DNA of 21,504 bases. Origin: Bacteroidales bacterium. GTDB taxonomy: Bacteria; Bacteroidota; Bacteroidia; Bacteroidales; Muribaculaceae. This document shows, one piece after another, positions 7,000 to 14,121 of this stretch. Every line of letters begins with the position of its first letter. Within the stretch, counting starts at the first letter, position 1. The stretch lies in assembly GCA_004557825.1 (NCBI GenBank), contig SFFL01000030.1, positions 1 to 21,504 on the forward strand. Reading direction: 5' to 3'. The notes under the pieces are model-generated. The model was not told the origin of the DNA. It searched no databases and was given only the letters and a program-made list of their open reading frames with translations. Both the position numbers and the translations under genes were made by a program.

Positions 7000-7017
7000 A
7001 TGCCGCACACCCGGCAT
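7000..7017 (+). terminator. Weak hairpin after the secreted-protein gene
   Basis: ATGCCG (7000-7005) pairs with CGGCAT (7012-7017) around a six-base loop, 6 bases after the stop. Only AAATAA follows instead of a T-run, so it is a poor intrinsic terminator. It may mark the 3' end of the transcript. Confidence 0.3.
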
Positions 7018-7049
7018 AAATAACATCCGGGCTACGGTCCCACGAATTT

Positions 7050-7101
7050 AAGCGCTGCATAGCAGCACGTCGCCTCCCTGACGCGCCTCTATGCAGCGCT
7101 T
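7050..7101. repeat. 13-bp perfect inverted repeat
   Basis: AAGCGCTGCATAG (7050-7062) and CTATGCAGCGCTT (7089-7101) are perfect inverse complements separated by 26 GC-rich bases. The element could form a stable RNA hairpin in either direction or act as a bidirectional terminator. It may also be the end of a small repetitive element. Confidence 0.75.
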
Positions 7102-7102
7102 G

Positions 7103-7138
7103 ATTTATCAAGCCAACTTTAATTTATCAAGGCCACTT
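7103..7138. repeat. Imperfect 17-bp direct repeat
   Basis: ATTTATCAAGCCAACTT (7103-7119) is repeated as ATTTATCAAGGCCACTT (7122-7138), with two mismatches and a period of 19. It directly abuts the inverted repeat. Confidence 0.6.
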
Positions 7139-7240
7139 CTACACAGAATAACGGCACGATCCCGGTCAATCTGTTTTAGGAAACCTCAGTCCTGTAGCAC
7201 AGCTACGCCGTGCATTTCGCTGGAAAGAAACCTGAAAATC

Positions 7241-7278
7241 CCTGGGGCTGGCAGCGCTACGCGCAGCTGCGCCCCAGG
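7241..7278. repeat. GC-rich hairpin-forming inverted repeat
   Basis: CCTGGGGC (7241-7248) pairs with GCCCCAGG (7271-7278). Inside, GCAGC (7251-7255) pairs with GCTGC (7266-7270), leaving a two-base bulge and a ten-base loop. A smaller related hairpin, GTAGC-aca-GCTAC (7194-7206), lies just upstream, and both are preceded by GAAACCT. Confidence 0.65.
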
Positions 7279-7526
7279 AATTTAAGATCGCATATAGAAT
7301 TTTGCGCTTCGTAGATGCGCGTCAGATCAAACAAATCTGCTGCGAAATTGACAACAAACCTGCCCCAATAAGCATTTTTAGCATATTAATAATAATCTCC
7401 ACAAAGATATAAAAATCAGCGCATTGCAGCATTTTCATCCTACTAAATGACCACCCCGCCGGACTAAATGGCTGCGAAAGAAGCTACGAGGAAGGGGTGT
7501 GTACGTGCGTGATGGCAGACGGGCAG

Positions 7527-7553
7527 AGGCGGGGTGGAGGCGGGGTGGAGGCG
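7527..7553. repeat. G-rich 11-bp tandem repeat
   Basis: AGGCGGGGTGG is present at 7527-7537 and 7538-7548, followed by a partial copy to 7553. Three or more G-runs lie nearby, so a long-loop G-quadruplex on the plus strand is conceivable but not strongly supported. Confidence 0.6.
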
Positions 7554-7570
7554 CGATGGGAAGAAACGGC

Positions 7571-7604
7571 AAGTGGCGCCCACCTTTCACAGGGAGCGCC
7601 ACTT
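7571..7604 (-). terminator. Candidate terminator of the exb-tonB operon
   Basis: AAGTGGCGC (7571-7579) and GCGCCACTT (7596-7604) form a perfect 9-bp stem. On the minus strand this lies about 124 bases after the tonB stop and is followed by GCCGTTTCTTCCC, a weak T-rich stretch. A second hairpin (7703-7726) sits immediately after tonB but lacks a T-run. Confidence 0.4.
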
Positions 7605-7702
7605 TATTAAAGGGGAAGGGAGTTATGTCAAATCTATGATTTCAAATCTCGCTGTCGGCTCCGAAGCGTGCTACTAAATCAGCTTCTTCGGGGTTTTGTG
7701 GC

Positions 7703-7726
7703 CATCCTTGCGTTGAAGCAAGGGTG
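7703..7726 (-). other. Hairpin directly after the tonB stop
   Basis: CATCCTTGC (7703-7711) pairs with GCAAGGGTG (7718-7726), nine pairs with one wobble and a six-base loop. On the minus strand it starts two bases after the tonB TAA. Without a T-run it is more likely a 3'-end stabilising stem than an intrinsic terminator. Confidence 0.4.
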
Positions 7727-7727
7727 A

Positions 7728-8588
7728 TTACGACTGGAGCTTGAAGTTGATGGGGAGGGTGTACCAAACGGATACCGACTGGCCATTCATCTTACCGGGG
7801 ATAAATCTCGGCAGAGTCTTAACCACGCGTACGGCTTCCTTGTCGAGGTCGGGGTCTTTGCCACGGAGGACTACAACCTCACCTACATTACCGTCTTTCT
7901 TCACAACGAACTTCACTACTACGCGGCCCTGAATGTTATTCTCAGCTGCCATAGTGGGGTATTTGATGTGAGTGGCGATATATTTCAGAAGTTCGGCTTC
8001 GCCACCGGGGAACTGGGGCATCTGCTCTACTGCTGTAAAAATCTCCTCCTTGACGGGTTCGGGTTTCTTTTCCTCGACGATGATTTCGTCCTTATAAGTA
8101 CGGACAACCTCGAGGTTATCAGTACCCTGGTCGAAGGTAGCTGCGCCTGCTGCTGCGGTGGATTCCTGGACTTCATCCTTTGAGGTGATGTCCTCGGTTA
8201 CCTCGTTATCGGCAGCGATAGCGATTTCAGTATCCTTGATGGTGTTGAGGATTTCTTCGGGGAGGGCCTCCTCCTGTTCGGGTTCCTGGACAGCCTGTAC
8301 TTCTTCTTCAGGTTCTTCATTAGTAGCCTCTTCCTGCATCTGAGCAAGCTGCTGCTCGAGCTGAGCCTGGAGCTGGAGTTCGCGCTGTTCGCGACGATAG
8401 TCGCTGTACATACCCCAGAAATAACCGCCCACGAGGACAAGCACAAGACCGATGAGGGTAAAGAGCACGGCACGGTTGTGACGGCGGTCGCTCTGGCTGC
8501 GGAGGCTGTAAGCTCCGAACTCCTTATTTTTACCTTCAAATATTACGTCGGTCCATTCTTTTGATGAGAGATCTACATCTTTTGCCAT
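7728..8588 (-). CDS. tonB: Energy transducer TonB
   Basis: TonB links the ExbB-ExbD proton channel in the inner membrane to TonB-dependent receptors in the outer membrane. The 286-residue product has a cytoplasmic N-terminus with the stretch IFEGKNKEFGAYSLR, common in Bacteroidota TonB, and one transmembrane helix (about 40-60). A Gln-rich coiled coil (about 65-90) and a long Glu/Pro-rich periplasmic linker follow. The C-terminal TonB domain (about 195-286) contains MPQFPGGEAELLKYIATHIKYP, VVVKFVVKKDG and a final YTLPINFKL. It is the last gene of a leftward operon, starting 39 bases after the second exbD. A Glu-rich rather than Pro-Lys-rich linker is notable but fits the phylum. Confidence 0.93.
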   Translation of the reverse strand: MAKDVDLSSKEWTDVIFEGKNKEFGAYSLRSQSDRRHNRAVLFTLIGLVLVLVGGYFWGMYSDYRREQRELQLQAQLEQQLAQMQEEATNEEPEEEVQAVQEPEQEEALPEEILNTIKDTEIAIAADNEVTEDITSKDEVQESTAAAGAATFDQGTDNLEVVRTYKDEIIVEEKKPEPVKEEIFTAVEQMPQFPGGEAELLKYIATHIKYPTMAAENNIQGRVVVKFVVKKDGNVGEVVVLRGKDPDLDKEAVRVVKTLPRFIPGKMNGQSVSVWYTLPINFKLQS

Positions 8589-8627
8589 TTTCTGTAGTTG
8601 TTTACTTGGTTAATAATATAGATTTCA

Positions 8628-9338
8628 TCACTTATCTTCGTGACTGTGAGCCTTCTTGAATTCGGGGGTCTCAAACACCATCGCCTTGTCCACATCGGTA
8701 AGGGTGCCGATCTGGTAGCGGGAAATCTGATTGATCTGCATCTCGTCGAGAGCTGAGATCAGGCTTTCCCAGGATGCGCCTTCAAGAGGTTTGATGATAA
8801 CGACGGGGCGAGTGAGCTTTTCGTCGTTACGGATCTTCTTGGCTTCGGCCTGGAATTGCTCTTCGGTGATTTCCTTGTTACGCCAGCGGTCCTTCTGCTC
8901 CTCTACCTTCTTGAGCACAGCTTCGTTGCGCTTGTGGAGGATAGAGCGGATACCGTGCTCGGTATCGTCGCCTTTGAAGCGGGCCACCTGAATGTTGGAT
9001 TTCACGAGCTGTGAGCCGTTGAACTCAGCCTCAGGTTTACCGGTGTAATAATAGACGGTGTTTTCTTTAATGCCACCTTTGTCGTCGTAGGAAGTGTCGA
9101 GGATTAGGGTGATGGCTTCAGATTCCTTAGCTTTCTGCAGTTCCTCCTGCTGCAGCTTCTCGTTGGTAGGAAGCGCGATAGAGAGGGTCTGCGACTTAAT
9201 CATGGTGGTACACAGCATGAAGAACGTAATCAGAAGCATGTTCATATCGACCATCGGGGTGAAATCGACATGAATCGACATTTTTTTCTGGGCGCCTTTT
9301 TTCTTTTTGCCGCCCGATGATTGTTCTATCTGTGCCAT
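8628..9338 (-). CDS. exbD: ExbD/TolR-family biopolymer transporter (first paralogue)
   Basis: ExbD forms a dimer within the ExbB pore, and its membrane aspartate carries protons. The basic N-terminus (KKKKGAQKK) is followed by DFTPMVDMNMLLITFFML, where D31 is the conserved channel aspartate, and one transmembrane helix. At 236 residues it is much longer than E. coli ExbD (about 140). The extra length is a charged, probably helical periplasmic insertion (about 110-175, including VEEQKDRWRNKEITEEQF) before the typical ending with VVIIKPLEGASWESLISALDEM. It starts two bases after the stop of the upstream exbD, so translation is probably coupled. Which paralogue partners TonB cannot be told from sequence. 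Confidence 0.9.
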   Translation of the reverse strand: MAQIEQSSGGKKKKGAQKKMSIHVDFTPMVDMNMLLITFFMLCTTMIKSQTLSIALPTNEKLQQEELQKAKESEAITLILDTSYDDKGGIKENTVYYYTGKPEAEFNGSQLVKSNIQVARFKGDDTEHGIRSILHKRNEAVLKKVEEQKDRWRNKEITEEQFQAEAKKIRNDEKLTRPVVIIKPLEGASWESLISALDEMQINQISRYQIGTLTDVDKAMVFETPEFKKAHSHEDK

Positions 9339-9340
9339 GG

Positions 9341-10069
9341 TTAATCAGCTTGGTCTTTAAGGGCAGTCATGACAGAGAATTTGTTCATCTTGATGGTCTG
9401 AAGGTTGTCGAGAACCGGGTGAATGGTTTCAAACTTCGTACCGCGGTCGGCTTTGATCGCGATGCCTTCGCCCTTCTGGATGGCGTCATGAATGTTGGGG
9501 TTCGAGGAGTTATAGATAGCACGCATCCATATCTGGAACTCATTGGTGGTGACGGGGCCGTCGGGGGTATTATACTTGATTTCTTTCAAGGGAATACCTG
9601 CATCGGGGCGGTTGGGGTCGCCAATCCATTCATCCTGCTTGGTCTGGTCAAGCATCAGGAATTCGTGCATTTTTTCAAGAGGAATACCGAACGAGGCGTT
9701 CTTTGCAAATTTCTCCACGTCCATCTGGGTGATTCCGAGCTTTTTCCCGGTAAGCTCTTCGTAGCGAGAGGCAGCTTTTTTCAGCACCTCTTTGCGAAGC
9801 GGCTCGGAGCCCCACTCTTCTGCGTTCTCAGCGTCGGCATCGCCCGCCAGTGACATAAAGATTTTGCCTTGCGGACTTACCAGCACGTTGACCACGTTGG
9901 ATGTGGGCACCTTGATTTCAGATACGGACGACGGTGTGATTACGGTCACCGGTTCCTTCTGAAGGAAGGTTGATGTGAGCATGAAGAAAGTAAGCAAAAG
10001 AACGGTCACGTCGCTCATCGCGGTCATGTCGATGAGTGTGCTCTTTCTTTTAATTTTTACTTTTCCCAT
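9341..10069 (-). CDS. exbD: ExbD/TolR-family biopolymer transporter (second paralogue)
   Basis: A second ExbD of 242 residues lies between exbB and the other exbD. Its membrane segment reads LIDMTAMSDVTVLLLTFFML, with the channel aspartate at D20. The N-terminus is short and basic. The periplasmic part is enlarged by about 100 residues (roughly 80-180, with GKKLGITQMDVEKFAKNASF and DEWIGDPNRPDAG). It then returns to the ExbD core ending IAIKADRGTKFETIHPVLDNLQTIKMNKFSVMTA. Its insertion is not similar to that of the neighbouring paralogue, so the pair is old and probably forms a heterodimer or serves different complexes. It starts 47 bases after the exbB stop. Confidence 0.9.
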   Translation of the reverse strand: MGKVKIKRKSTLIDMTAMSDVTVLLLTFFMLTSTFLQKEPVTVITPSSVSEIKVPTSNVVNVLVSPQGKIFMSLAGDADAENAEEWGSEPLRKEVLKKAASRYEELTGKKLGITQMDVEKFAKNASFGIPLEKMHEFLMLDQTKQDEWIGDPNRPDAGIPLKEIKYNTPDGPVTTNEFQIWMRAIYNSSNPNIHDAIQKGEGIAIKADRGTKFETIHPVLDNLQTIKMNKFSVMTALKDQAD

Positions 10070-10116
10070 GATTTACTTTCGATTAATTAGTGAATATATA
10101 TCGGAGTAAACCGGGA

Positions 10117-10992
10117 TCAGTGGGTGGCTGCGAACGACTGAACAATTGAGAAACCTACTTCGTCGATAGCGTAGGTAAGGTTGTCGATCTTGTTGGTGTA
10201 GAAGTTGTAGGAGATTACAGCGAAGGCACCGGTGGCGATACCGAAGGCGGTGTTCACAAGGGCCTCGGAAATACCGGTTGACAGCTCGGTGGAGTCAGGT
10301 GCGCCGGATGCCGACAGAGCCTGGAATGATTTGATCATACCGAGCACAGTACCGAGAAGACCGACGAGAGTACCGAGGGTGGTGAGGGTAGCCACGATGG
10401 GGAGGTTCTGCTGCAGCGAGGGCATCTCGATGGCGGTAGCCTCTTCAACTTCCTTCTGGATAGTAGTAATTTTCTGCTCTTTGGTCAGGGTGGTGTTGGC
10501 ATCCATCTCAGCGTAGCGGGTAAGAGCGGCCGATACAACAGCGGCTACAGAACCTTTCTGCTTCTTGCAGAGCTCCTGAGCAGCCTTGATGTCGTTGGCG
10601 GCGAGGCATTTCTTGATTTCAGCTACGAATTTAGCGATAGAGCCGGTGCCCTTGGCGCTCTTCAGTGCGATAGCGCGCTCTACGGAGAGAACGATTACGG
10701 TAAGGAAGAGGGTCTGAAGCACAGGCACGATGATACCGCCTTTGAATACGGTGCCGATCAGGTCAAGAGGATGAGCTTTAGCGAATTCCTCGGGAGCAAA
10801 CCACATTGATGCGCCGGTGTAACCTTCAGCGTCGAAGTGTGAGGGGTTGCCGAACACAAAGAGGAAGAGCACGACTGCCACGATGAAGCAGGCGATGATA
10901 ACCAGGAATGCGTTCTTGATACCACGCACGTTGCTACCGGGTTTGACAGCGGCTGCCTTGTGCTGGGGAGCGTTAGGCTTTTGAGTTTCCAT
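10117..10992 (-). CDS. exbB: MotA/TolQ/ExbB proton channel protein
   Basis: ExbB forms the pentameric inner-membrane channel that powers TonB. The 291-residue product has a first transmembrane helix at about 27-48 followed by a periplasmic segment, and a second at about 85-103 ending near VERAIALK. A cytoplasmic helical region follows, then the paired C-terminal helices with GLLGTVLGMIKSF (T215) and ISEALVNTAFGIATG (T248). These threonines correspond to the two pore threonines of E. coli ExbB. It is the first gene of the leftward operon exbB-exbD-exbD-tonB and has a long leader with a candidate promoter at 11170-11200. Confidence 0.93.
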   Translation of the reverse strand: METQKPNAPQHKAAAVKPGSNVRGIKNAFLVIIACFIVAVVLFLFVFGNPSHFDAEGYTGASMWFAPEEFAKAHPLDLIGTVFKGGIIVPVLQTLFLTVIVLSVERAIALKSAKGTGSIAKFVAEIKKCLAANDIKAAQELCKKQKGSVAAVVSAALTRYAEMDANTTLTKEQKITTIQKEVEEATAIEMPSLQQNLPIVATLTTLGTLVGLLGTVLGMIKSFQALSASGAPDSTELSTGISEALVNTAFGIATGAFAVISYNFYTNKIDNLTYAIDEVGFSIVQSFAATH

Positions 10993-11169
10993 AACTTGAT
11001 AGTAGTTTTAAAAATTTAAATTGTTAATAATGATAGTTTTTCGTTCTGTATGCGTATGCGCCGGCAGAGCTTAACAATTAGCACTTACGGCGCCTAAAGC
11101 GTTTCTGGTATAAAGTTATAACCTGTATTCTTACAGGAGCAGAATTAATTCCATGGCAAAAGCTTCCTG

Positions 11170-11200
11170 CAAAATTATCATTTGTTTTTAAACTGACAAA
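11170..11200 (-). promoter_or_regulatory. Candidate promoter of the exb-tonB operon
   Basis: On the minus strand TTTG (11200-11197) is followed after 19 bases by TAATTTTG (11177-11170), matching the Bacteroidota consensus. It predicts a start near 11163 and a leader of about 170 bases before exbB. A second TAATTTTG at 11282-11275 lacks a -33 partner. Confidence 0.5.
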
Positions 11201-11369
11201 ACTTTTCCGAGGATTTTTTCGCCTTATTCGCTTTTACAAAGGTCGACAGGAGCATCCGAAGTTCTCCGCTTCCGCAAAATTAACGCCGACGCGCCTATGA
11301 AATTATAGCTATGCCGATTTTTTGCCGCATTTTTTCAATTTATTAATATAGAGATACAGAAATTATGAT

Positions 11370-11377
11370 TACCTTTG
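11370..11377 (+). promoter_or_regulatory. Candidate -7 box of the nqr operon
   Basis: TACCTTTG at 11370-11377 is a full -7 match, but there is no TTTG at the -33 position. The predicted start near 11384 leaves a leader of about 77 bases that begins with a near-palindrome. The missing -33 box would suit a promoter that needs an activator. Confidence 0.55.
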
Positions 11378-11388
11378 TGGGCGAATTA

Positions 11389-11416
11389 GGAATTAAGGAA
11401 ATATTTCCCTAATTTC
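11389..11416 (+). promoter_or_regulatory. 28-bp near-perfect palindrome in the nqrA leader
   Basis: The sequence is symmetric about 11402/11403, with the perfect core GGAAATATTTCC (11397-11408) and outer arms that pair except for one mismatch (11396/11409) and one G-T pair (11390/11415). It lies about 5 bases after the predicted transcription start. It could be an operator for a dimeric repressor or a 5' stem that stabilises the mRNA. Confidence 0.5.
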
Positions 11417-11460
11417 CTCCTGCTATCATCACTGATTACGCTTAACTCCCCATTATATAA

Positions 11461-12813
11461 ATGAGTATTGCAATCAAAGTAAAGAAAGGCCTGGATATCC
11501 GCATCAGCGGTGCCATAGCGCCCGGTGCTCAAGTGCCCGCCGCTGTAACTCCTTCGGCCACTATTGCCATCACTCCCGAAGACTTCACCGGCATCATCCC
11601 CAAAACCGAGGTGCATGAGGGCGACGCCGTGAAGGCAGGTCAGCCCCTCTTTCACAGCAAAGCCGACGAAGCACTGAAGGTGGTCAGCCCCGTTGCGGGC
11701 TCCGTTAAAGCCGTGGTGCGCGGTGAGCGCCGCAAAATCGAGCGCTTCATCGTGGAAGTAGAGCCTGATGGTGATGCTGTCAGCTTCGACACAGCCGACG
11801 CGCTGACCAAGCCCGAAGCCGCCCGCGCGCTGCTCCTGGCCTCCGGCCTCTGGGCTATGATGCGCCAGCGCCCCTACGACATCGTGCCCGCCGCCGGTGC
11901 CGTAGCCCGCGACATCTTCGTCACCGGGTTCGACTCCGCGCCCCTGGCCTGGAACCGCGACAGCTATACCCCCGACCAGCTCCGCCAGCTCGAAGCCGGC
12001 GTGAAGCTGCTGAGCCTGCTCACCTCCGGAAAAGTTTACCTGAGCCGCCGAAGCGCTTCGGTGCTCCCCGACATCCAGGGCGCCGAGATGGTCAACGTAA
12101 CCGGCCCGCATCCCGCCTCCAACGCCGGCACTATTATCGCCGCCATCCGCCCCGTCAACAAGGGTGAGACAGTGTTCTGCCTCGAAATCGACACCCTCCT
12201 GCGCATCGGCGCGCTTGCTCTCACCGGCAAAACCGACGGCACCACCATCGTGGCCGTCACCGGTTCGGAAGTAGCCCAGCCGCAGCTTGTCAAGGCATAC
12301 ATCGGCAGCGAGATTGCACCTCTTATAAAGGATAACATCGACGCCGACGGCCGTCATCACCGCATAATCTCAGGCAACGTGCTCACCGGTGTAAAAGTTG
12401 CCGCCGACTCCTACCTGCGCCTCCCCTACCGGCAGATTACAGTGATTCCCGAAGGCGACGACGTGGACGAGTTTATGGGCTGGGCTTCCTTCTCGCCCAA
12501 AAAGCAGAGCACATCCCCCTCATTCCCCGGCCATTTCAGTCACAAAGCATTCTCTCCCGACGCCCGCCTGCTTGGCGGCCGCCGCGCTATGATTATGAGC
12601 GGCCAGTACGACAAGGTGTTCCCGATGGATATCCTCCCCGAATACCTTATCAAAGCCATCCTCTCGAAAGATATCGACCGTATGGAGCAGCTCGGCATCT
12701 ACGAGGTAGCGCCCGAAGACTTCGCTCTGGCCGAATATGTCGACACCTCCAAGCTTGAGCTGCAGAAAATCGTGCGCGAAGGTCTCGACTACCTGCGCAA
12801 GGAGCTTTCCTGA
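11461..12813 (+). CDS. nqrA: Na+-translocating NADH:quinone reductase subunit A
   Basis: NqrA is the cytoplasmic-side subunit of the Na+-pumping NADH:quinone oxidoreductase and has been implicated in quinone binding. The 450-residue length is typical. The N-terminus MSIAIKVKKGLDIRISG is diagnostic. It leads into a biotinyl-lipoyl-like sandwich (about 45-85, with EVHEGDAVKAGQPLFHSK), then the Rossmann-like core and a C-terminal part ending in helical EYVDTSKLELQKIVREGLDYL. It has no transmembrane segment. It opens a six-gene operon with gaps of 29-49 bases. The ATG at 11461 directly follows the AT-rich ATTATATAA. Confidence 0.96.
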   Translation: MSIAIKVKKGLDIRISGAIAPGAQVPAAVTPSATIAITPEDFTGIIPKTEVHEGDAVKAGQPLFHSKADEALKVVSPVAGSVKAVVRGERRKIERFIVEVEPDGDAVSFDTADALTKPEAARALLLASGLWAMMRQRPYDIVPAAGAVARDIFVTGFDSAPLAWNRDSYTPDQLRQLEAGVKLLSLLTSGKVYLSRRSASVLPDIQGAEMVNVTGPHPASNAGTIIAAIRPVNKGETVFCLEIDTLLRIGALALTGKTDGTTIVAVTGSEVAQPQLVKAYIGSEIAPLIKDNIDADGRHHRIISGNVLTGVKVAADSYLRLPYRQITVIPEGDDVDEFMGWASFSPKKQSTSPSFPGHFSHKAFSPDARLLGGRRAMIMSGQYDKVFPMDILPEYLIKAILSKDIDRMEQLGIYEVAPEDFALAEYVDTSKLELQKIVREGLDYLRKELS

Positions 12814-12862
12814 TATCGCATCTGAATTCACACTGAATATACACGCTTAAAACGACATAACG

Positions 12863-14086
12863 TTGAAAGGACTGAAACATCTGATGGACAAAATCCGTCC
12901 GGCTTTTGAACCGGGCGGCAAACTCCACGCTTTCCGCTCGGTTTACGATGGTATGGACACATTCCTGTTCACCCCCCGCGAAACCTCACGCTCCGGTGTG
13001 CACATCCACGACTCGATGGATTCCAAGCGCACTATGATCATTGTTATCGTGGCCCTGCTCCCCTGCCTTCTCTTCGGCATGTACAACACCGGCTACCAGC
13101 ACTGGCTCGCCACCGGCGCCACAGTCTTCCCCTTCTGGGAGCTGCTCGGCTACGGTTTCCTGGCCATTCTCCCCACGCTGGTGGTAGCCTACGCCGTAGG
13201 TCTGGGCATTGAGTTCGTAGTGGCTCAGTGGCGCAACGAAGAAATCCAGGAAGGATTCCTCGTCACCGGCATCCTCATTCCTATGATATGCCCCGTGGAG
13301 ACTCCTCTGTGGATGATTGCCGTGGCCACCGCCTTCTCCGTAATCTTCGTGAAGGAAGTGTTCGGCGGCACCGGCTACAACATCTTCAACGTGGCTTTGG
13401 TCACCCGCGCCTTCCTCTTCTTCGCCTACCCCGCGCAGATGAGCGGCGACAAAGTGTTCGTATCCTCGGGCAGCATCCTCGGCCTGGGCGGCAACGCCAC
13501 CGCCGATGCCCTCACCTGCGCCACCCCGCTTGGCCAGGTAGCCACCTCCGGCGCCACCAATGCCGCACAGGTGCAAGCTGCCATTACCGACGCCGCCGGC
13601 GACCCCGTATCGCTCTGGCACATGTTCCTGGGCCTGATTCCCGGTTCATTCGGTGAGACCTCCACACTCTGCATCCTCATCGGCGCCGTCATCCTCCTTG
13701 CCACCGGAATAGCATCCTGGCGCATCATCCTGTCGGCATTCGCCGGCGCTGCCGTAATGTCGCTGATCGCAGCCTGGGGCGCCACACCCACCTATCCCGC
13801 CGCCTACCTCTCAGTAGGCGAGCAGCTCTGCCTGGGCGGCTTCGCCTTCGCAGCCGTGTTTATGGCTCCCGACCCCGTCACCTCCTGCCGCACAAACGTC
13901 GGCAAATACATCTACGGCTTCCTCGTGGGCGTTGTGGCCATCATTATCCGCGTCTACAACAACGGTTACCCCGAAGGCGCCATGCTCTCGGTGCTGCTGA
14001 TGAACGCCCTGGCTCCTCTGATCGACTACTGCGTGGTGGAAGCCAATGTGCGCCGCCGTATGAAACGCGCCAAAGCCGCCGAATAA
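12863..14086 (+). CDS. nqrB: Na+-NQR subunit B
   Basis: NqrB is the large membrane subunit that carries covalently bound FMN and riboflavin and takes part in Na+ translocation. The best start is TTG at 12863, giving 407 residues with an N-terminus MKGLKHLMDKIRPAFEPGGKL that fits other Bacteroidota NqrB. The first in-frame ATG (12884) would remove seven residues of it. The FMN attachment site is the threonine of SGAT (229-232, T232), equivalent to Thr236 of the Vibrio cholerae enzyme. About nine to ten hydrophobic helices are evident, including VIVALLPCLLFGMYN and the C-terminal MLSVLLMNALAPLIDY. The gap after nqrA is 49 bases. Confidence 0.95.
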   Translation: MKGLKHLMDKIRPAFEPGGKLHAFRSVYDGMDTFLFTPRETSRSGVHIHDSMDSKRTMIIVIVALLPCLLFGMYNTGYQHWLATGATVFPFWELLGYGFLAILPTLVVAYAVGLGIEFVVAQWRNEEIQEGFLVTGILIPMICPVETPLWMIAVATAFSVIFVKEVFGGTGYNIFNVALVTRAFLFFAYPAQMSGDKVFVSSGSILGLGGNATADALTCATPLGQVATSGATNAAQVQAAITDAAGDPVSLWHMFLGLIPGSFGETSTLCILIGAVILLATGIASWRIILSAFAGAAVMSLIAAWGATPTYPAAYLSVGEQLCLGGFAFAAVFMAPDPVTSCRTNVGKYIYGFLVGVVAIIIRVYNNGYPEGAMLSVLLMNALAPLIDYCVVEANVRRRMKRAKAAE

Positions 14087-14121
14087 TCCTTTCAGTCTTG
14101 ACTATTTAACATTCAATCAGG

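Larger units (their letters stand above)
6994..7727. other. Gene-free 734-bp intergenic region with dense repeats
   Basis: No credible coding sequence lies between the secreted-protein gene and tonB, which converge here. It holds a small hairpin (7000-7017), a 13-bp inverted repeat (7050-7101), a 17-bp direct repeat (7103-7138), a GC-rich hairpin (7241-7278), an AT-rich stretch (about 7360-7440), an 11-bp G-rich tandem repeat (7527-7553), a 9-bp-stem hairpin (7571-7604), a direct repeat TCAAATCT (7628-7635, 7642-7649) and a hairpin at 7703-7726. GAATTTAAG occurs at 7045-7053 and again at 7278-7286, flanking the first block. Confidence 0.7.
10993..11460. other. Divergent regulatory region between exbB and nqrA
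   Basis: 468 bases without a credible gene. It holds a leftward promoter for exbB (11170-11200) and a rightward -7 box for nqrA (11370-11377). The exbB leader has two inverted repeats: CCTGTA-ttct-TACAGG (11122-11137) and GCGCCG/CGGCGC (11058-11063 and 11088-11093). The nqrA leader has a 28-bp near-palindrome (11389-11416). I recognise no known riboswitch. Confidence 0.65.

Noticed and set aside
7091..7285. A 64-codon open frame on the plus strand in the intergenic repeat block
   Set aside because: It starts inside an inverted-repeat arm, has Arg/Ser/Cys-rich composition with no domain or signal peptide, and runs through two hairpins. It is better explained as repeat DNA.
7521..7560. G-quadruplex in the G-rich tandem repeat
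   Set aside because: The G-runs are separated by 7-12 base loops, longer than in well-supported quadruplexes.
6994..7727. tRNA, CRISPR array, insertion sequence or attachment site in the large intergenic region
   Set aside because: No cloverleaf with a T-loop consensus, no regularly spaced repeats with unique spacers, and no transposase or integrase fragment could be read.
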